From Betaproteobacteria bacterium (GTDB lineage: Bacteria; Desulfobacterota; Desulfovibrionia; Desulfovibrionales; Desulfovibrionaceae): a DNA stretch of 10,880 nucleotides. Of this stretch, positions 7,195 through 10,880 are shown one piece after another. Location: contig WRKB01000285.1 in the NCBI GenBank assembly GCA_009778295.1, positions 1-10,880 of the forward strand. Direction: 5' to 3'. The position numbers were made by a program, and so were the translations under genes. Numbering within the stretch: position 1 is the first letter of the stretch; every line of letters starts with the position of its first letter. The notes beneath the pieces are model-generated. The model had not been told where the DNA came from and did not search any database. It saw only the letters and a list, made by a program, of their open reading frames with translations.

Positions 7195-9411
7195 ATGAAG
7201 CGCATATTGGCTTTTCTAACGATATTTCTGCTCGTTTGCTCTTCAAAAGGGTACGGCTCGACCCTGAGTGGAATCCCGCAGCCTGCTTCAGAAAAGACGT
7301 ACCGGGACATTCCCGGTGTGACCAAAGCGGAAATCGCCGCGATCGAGGCGCTCAAATCTGCCAGGGACGAGTTTACCTATGGAGCCACCCTCGCAACGGA
7401 AGCATTTATCCTGCCGGACGGGTCTTATGCCGGCTTTACCGCAAATCTTTGCGAGCTTCTATCAAGACTTTTCGGGATACGCTTTGTCCTGAAACTGTAT
7501 GACTGGGACGAATTGATAAGCAAACTCGAGTCCCGGACAGTCGATTTCACGGGTGAATTGTCGCCAAGAGAGGGGCGGAAGCAAGCGTACAGGATGTCCT
7601 TCCCCATAGCGGAGCGTTTGCTCCGGATTTTCATACGCGCGGATTCGCACAGGTTCAGGACCGAAATAGACATACACGGGCTTAAAATCGGCTTTCTGAA
7701 GGGAGCCGTCACGGAGAATTCCATCAAAAAAGCCTACCCCTTGTCGTTTACGCACGTCGACGTCGACAATTACCAGACGGCTGCAAGCATGATCAAAAAG
7801 GGCGAAATAGACGCTTTTGTCGACGAGGCCGTAGCGGACCCCGCTTTTGAAAAATATGATTTTATCCGTTCCCTGATCTTTTTTCCTATGGTGCACCAGT
7901 CCGTGTCCATGGCTACCGCCAATCCCGAATTGGCGCCTATCATCTCTGTACTCAACAAATACATTGCCGCGGGAGGCGTCGACAAGCTCTACGATATTTA
8001 TAAAGAGGGAGATTTCGAATACGCGAAATATAAGTTGTATAAATCGTTCACGGATGAGGAAAAAGCCTATTTAGACGCGTTGCAACAGCGTAAAGGGGCG
8101 ATCGGCGTTGCGTTTGAACATGATAATTATCCGGTCTCCTTCTACAACAAGGAAGATGAAGAATTTCAAGGTATTTCAGTTGACGTGTTGGCGGAAATAC
8201 ACAAGCTTACCGGCATACGCTTTGAAGCGGCGACAACAAAAGACGCCACTTGGGCGGAGATATACGAAAAGACGAAAGCCGGAGAGGTCCGCATGGCCGC
8301 GCAGCTTTTGCGTTCCGTAGCGAGAAGAGAGTATTTCATCTGGAGCTCCGTTCCCTACTCCCGTTCTTACTATGCCATCATCTCAAGGCTGGCGTATCCG
8401 CATCTGGCAAGCTACCAGGTCGTCCGGTCAACCGTTGGAGTCATGGAGCGCTCCGGATACGAAGACGTATATCGTGAGCTTTTCCCCGATAATGACAATC
8501 TGAAGAAATACGATACGCACGAAGATTGCCTGGACGCGCTGGAGCATGGGGAAGTGGACCTGCTCATGGCCTCTGAACATATGCTGCTCTCCCAGACGAA
8601 TTACCGTGAAAAGTCGGGCTTCAAGATCAATATCAAGCTCAACGCGCCGATGGATTCGTATTTTGGCTTTCATAAGAGCGAGAAAATCTTGTGCTCCATT
8701 ATTGATAAAGCGCAGCAATACGTGCCAGTGGACGTGATTGAAAATACCTGGACTGGCCGGGTGTTCGACTACTCGAAAAAGCTTACGGAGGAACGCGCGT
8801 ATTTTCTGGGGATCTTTGTCAGCGTACTCTTGTTGATACTGCTCGCGACCGTGTTTTTATACGTAAGAAATGTAAAGCTCGGCAGAAAGCTCAAGGAAAT
8901 GGCGAGTAAGGACGTTCTCACGGGCATCCTTAACAGACGTTATTTTATGGAACTCAGCCTGATGCAGCTTGAAAGGGCATTAAGAGCGGGCAGTGAATGT
9001 TTCATCGTCATTTTTGACATGGATTATTTTAAAACCATCAATGACAATTATGGACATCTGGCTGGAGACAAGGTGCTTGAGGAAACCGCCCAGAGAGTGA
9101 AAAAAATAATTCGGCCCTACGATTTATTTGCCCGTTACGGCGGGGAAGAATTTATCATCCTTATGCCCGATATTGATAAGGCGAATGTACTCAACGCTAC
9201 GGAACGCATTCGACTGGATCTGTGCAGAGAGCCCGTGGATTTCGAAGGCGGGAAAATACCGGTCTCCGCAAGCTTCGGCGTCGCTTGCGCAGCCCCAATG
9301 AATGATATAGACCAGGCAACAAAATTCGCGGACATGGCTCTTTACCAGGCGAAAAACGAAGGACGCAACAGGGTTGTTTTCTATACAGGACAGGCATCGT
9401 TGCCCCCATAG
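7195..9411 (+). CDS. Membrane diguanylate cyclase with two tandem periplasmic solute-binding (SBP_bac_3) domains
   Basis: The predicted role is to make cyclic di-GMP from two GTP in response to a periplasmic ligand. Layout of the 738-residue protein: signal peptide (1-22, MKRILAFLTIFLLV), first family-3 solute-binding domain (about 55-275, with GELSPREGRKQAYRMSFPIAER and IDAFVDEAVA), second solute-binding domain (about 290-520, with ISVDVLAEIHKLTGIRFE and REYFIWSSVPYSRSYYA), one transmembrane helix (about 536-558) and a C-terminal GGDEF domain (about 568-735). The active site reads GGEEF (649-653), preceded by RPYD (640-643) at the exact spacing of an allosteric inhibitory I-site. DVLTGILNRRYF and DMDYFKTINDNYGHLAGD are intact, so catalysis is expected. 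GAAAGG at 7181-7186 selects the ATG at 7195; an in-frame GTG ten codons earlier would spoil the signal peptide. GC content is visibly lower than in the neighbouring operon, a hint of separate origin. The 3' end overlaps truA by 31 bp. The ligand is unknown; such domains usually bind amino acids. Confidence 0.93.
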   Translation: MKRILAFLTIFLLVCSSKGYGSTLSGIPQPASEKTYRDIPGVTKAEIAAIEALKSARDEFTYGATLATEAFILPDGSYAGFTANLCELLSRLFGIRFVLKLYDWDELISKLESRTVDFTGELSPREGRKQAYRMSFPIAERLLRIFIRADSHRFRTEIDIHGLKIGFLKGAVTENSIKKAYPLSFTHVDVDNYQTAASMIKKGEIDAFVDEAVADPAFEKYDFIRSLIFFPMVHQSVSMATANPELAPIISVLNKYIAAGGVDKLYDIYKEGDFEYAKYKLYKSFTDEEKAYLDALQQRKGAIGVAFEHDNYPVSFYNKEDEEFQGISVDVLAEIHKLTGIRFEAATTKDATWAEIYEKTKAGEVRMAAQLLRSVARREYFIWSSVPYSRSYYAIISRLAYPHLASYQVVRSTVGVMERSGYEDVYRELFPDNDNLKKYDTHEDCLDALEHGEVDLLMASEHMLLSQTNYREKSGFKINIKLNAPMDSYFGFHKSEKILCSIIDKAQQYVPVDVIENTWTGRVFDYSKKLTEERAYFLGIFVSVLLLILLATVFLYVRNVKLGRKLKEMASKDVLTGILNRRYFMELSLMQLERALRAGSECFIVIFDMDYFKTINDNYGHLAGDKVLEETAQRVKKIIRPYDLFARYGGEEFIILMPDIDKANVLNATERIRLDLCREPVDFEGGKIPVSASFGVACAAPMNDIDQATKFADMALYQAKNEGRNRVVFYTGQASLPP

Positions 9412-10157
9412 TCCACACTGACCAGGGTCAAACCGTGCGCCGGCGCCGTGGGCGGCCCTTGGGCGCGTTCATGCGCGGCAAGCAAGGCCGGAATGCGGGC
9501 CGGATCGAACTTGCCCTGCCCCACGGCCACCAGCAGTCCTGTCATATTTCTTGCCATCTGCTTGAGAAAACCGTCAGCCTCCACATGCAGGCTGAGTACC
9601 TCTCCACCAAACTCCGCCGGATATGCCGCTGTGAGCGACAGCACAGTGCGTACGGTGTCGCGTACCGCAGTACCCCTGTTCTGGAAACTCTTAAAGTCAT
9701 GCATACCGGTGAGCAAAGGCAGGGCTGCTTCAAGTTGGGGCAGGTTCAGCGAACCGCAGTCCCAGACAAAGGGGTGCAGGCGCGGCGGCACCACTCGCCG
9801 GGAAAACCAAAGATCGTAGCGGTAGATTTTTTTTCGGGCGTCAAAGCAGGCGTGGAACCTGTCGGCGACTTCCCGCGCATCAAGGACGCGAATATCAGGC
9901 GGCAGCTTGACGTTCAACGCCGCCCGCCAGTTGACGGCGCGCAGGGCAGGCACATCGCAGTGCGCTACCTGGCCTTCCGCATGCGCGCCGGCGTCGGTGC
10001 GCCCTGCGCCGAACACGCGCACGGCCCGACCACATACTATGGCCAAGGCGCGCTCAAGCTCTCCTTGTACCGTGAGGGGTGGCGAAGGCTTTTCCTGTAT
10101 CTGCCACCCGCTGTAAGCGGTTCCCACATAGGCAAGCGTAAGTTTTAGGCGGGGCAT
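9381..10157 (-). CDS. truA: tRNA pseudouridine(38-40) synthase TruA
   Basis: TruA converts U38, U39 and U40 of the tRNA anticodon arm to pseudouridine. The 258-residue protein starts MPRLKLTLAYVGTAYSGWQ, the standard TruA N-terminus. It contains the catalytic motif GAGRTDAGAHAEGQVAH (Asp55 as nucleophile), NVKLPPDIRVLDAREVADRFHACFDARKKIYRY (82-114) and DGFLKQMARNMTGLLVAVGQG (195-215). The C-terminus carries the usual AHGLTLVSVDY ending, plus nine extra residues that lie over the end of the convergent diguanylate cyclase gene. The ATG at 10155-10157 gives the conventional start but lacks a clear Shine-Dalgarno. An in-frame TTG at 10184 would add nine residues (LKNGYCDAC) that are not typical of the family. 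It lies 51 nt downstream of the MotE-like gene on the same strand and is probably co-transcribed with it. Confidence 0.95.
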   Translation of the reverse strand: MPRLKLTLAYVGTAYSGWQIQEKPSPPLTVQGELERALAIVCGRAVRVFGAGRTDAGAHAEGQVAHCDVPALRAVNWRAALNVKLPPDIRVLDAREVADRFHACFDARKKIYRYDLWFSRRVVPPRLHPFVWDCGSLNLPQLEAALPLLTGMHDFKSFQNRGTAVRDTVRTVLSLTAAYPAEFGGEVLSLHVEADGFLKQMARNMTGLLVAVGQGKFDPARIPALLAAHERAQGPPTAPAHGLTLVSVDYGGNDACPV

Positions 10158-10208
10158 ACATGCATCACAGTACCCGTTTTTCAAAATAATCCGCTACGGC
10201 TACGTACG

Positions 10209-10880
10209 CTATTCTCCAGGAAGCTGCATACGCGCCAGCAGTTCGGTAAGTTTGGCGACCGTCTTGGGATTGGTATAGGTGAGCACTTCGCCGGCCTGCT
10301 TGGGATTCATCCCTGCCAAAATCCTGGCAGCCAGGCGTTCATCCAGAGATTCCAGGGCCAATGCGGCCTGCTTGGGCTTCATATTGGTGTAGGCGCTGAT
10401 GAGCTGCTTGATTTTCTGATCATGCACATCATGCGCTTCCTTAAGCATGCCCTGCACCTTTTTTTCCGTCGATTGCAGCTCTTGCAGGCGCGATTCCATC
10501 TGCTGCTTGAGCATCAGAACATCCTGTTCGCGGCGGGCCAATTCCTGCTGCTTGCGCTCGGGCGAATCAGGCGAAAGAAAAGCCCTGCTGGAGGACGGTG
10601 CGGGCGGTGCGTTGACTCCCGTTACGGAAGAAGGGGTGGGCGTATTTGTCCCTTGGGCGGCGGGCGTTCCCGTTCCGGTTTGGGGAACATTCGGACGCGT
10701 CCTGAGCGGCAACGGAGCCCCCGAAGGGTCCTGTCCGTTGGAAATCGGCGTTTTCGGCAGCATCTGGGTCTGTTCCGGCGGCGCGAAGGGCGATGCCCCC
10801 GGAGCGGCGGCAGGCCGAGACGGAGGCGGAGGCGTATCCATTACCGCCGCATGCGCGACCTGCAGTACGCCGAGCACAGG
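10209..10880 (-). CDS. MotE-like flagellar protein with coiled coil and MgtE-N/FliG-M-like domain (partial, 5' end outside window)
   Basis: The frame is open to the right edge, so the start and probably part of an N-terminal membrane or signal segment are missing. The first visible residues, PVLGVLQVAHAAV, look like the end of one. In order, the 223 visible residues comprise a long Pro/Ala/Thr/Ser-rich linker (about 15-103), a charged coiled coil (about 104-158, ERKQQELARREQDVLMLKQQ onward), and a C-terminal helical domain. That domain contains MKPKQAALALESLDERLAARIL and MNPKQAGEVLTYTNPKTVAKLTELLARM. The repeated pattern of (M-x-P-K-Q-A)-A-x-x-L is that of the MgtE N-domain/FliG middle-domain fold found in MotE, the chaperone that stabilises the flagellar stator protein MotC. 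Such proteins are often misnamed magnesium transporters. No MgtE membrane domain is present. Placement in the motility apparatus is an inference, because no other flagellar gene is in view. Confidence 0.75.
   Translation of the reverse strand, partial: PVLGVLQVAHAAVMDTPPPPSRPAAAPGASPFAPPEQTQMLPKTPISNGQDPSGAPLPLRTRPNVPQTGTGTPAAQGTNTPTPSSVTGVNAPPAPSSSRAFLSPDSPERKQQELARREQDVLMLKQQMESRLQELQSTEKKVQGMLKEAHDVHDQKIKQLISAYTNMKPKQAALALESLDERLAARILAGMNPKQAGEVLTYTNPKTVAKLTELLARMQLPGE

Noticed and set aside
9435..10148. Plus-strand reading frame of about 237 codons
   Set aside because: It is antisense to truA, whose catalytic motifs are clear. The frame is a by-product of high GC.
10209..10880. Magnesium transporter MgtE, functionally linked to nearby mgtA
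   Set aside because: Only the helical MgtE-N-like domain is present, next to a coiled coil and a Pro-rich linker. There is no CBS or membrane-channel domain. MotE fits better.
1..10880. CRISPR arrays, insertion sequences, prophage, tRNA or rRNA genes
   Set aside because: I saw no regularly spaced repeats, transposase or integrase frames, terminal inverted repeats, or tRNA-like TΨC segments in the spacers.

Overview
The window is an ordinary chromosomal housekeeping segment from what looks like a Gram-negative, flagellated deltaproteobacterium. A Desulfovibrio-like member of the Desulfovibrionaceae is my best guess. This rests on the moderately high GC, the gene combination (cvpA-mazG, RluA family, an MgtA-type ATPase, a flagellar MotE-like protein) and the feel of the protein sequences. 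I ran no database search, so the taxon is an inference.

Layout from left to right. The 5' part of rnr (RNase R) enters on the minus strand and is cut by the window edge. Upstream of it on the same strand is a seven-helix Bax inhibitor-1/YccA family membrane protein with its own hairpin terminator. A 219-bp divergent spacer separates this from a compact plus-strand run: cvpA, mazG, a small secreted Cys/His-rich protein and an RluA-family pseudouridine synthase, with gaps of 9, 15 and 17 nt that suggest co-transcription. The run meets the convergent minus-strand gene mgtA, an Mg2+-importing P-type ATPase, with only 6 nt between the stop codons.

A spacer of about 510 bp follows. It holds the predicted mgtA promoter and a leader of about 220 nt on the minus strand, a cluster of overlapping inverted repeats, and a predicted promoter for a large plus-strand gene. 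That gene encodes a membrane diguanylate cyclase with two tandem periplasmic substrate-binding domains and a GGEEF domain that keeps its RxxD inhibitory site. Its 3' end overlaps the convergent truA gene by 31 bp. truA (tRNA pseudouridine synthase) follows a MotE-like flagellar gene on the minus strand, which is cut by the right edge.

Functionally the segment mixes RNA metabolism (RNase R, RluA family, TruA), nucleotide clean-up (MazG), membrane and ion physiology (BI-1, CvpA, MgtA) and motility or second-messenger signalling (diguanylate cyclase, MotE). I see no CRISPR array, insertion sequence, prophage, tRNA or rRNA. The least explained items are the small Cys/His-rich secreted protein, the long mgtA leader with a possible attenuator, and the repeat cluster beside it.
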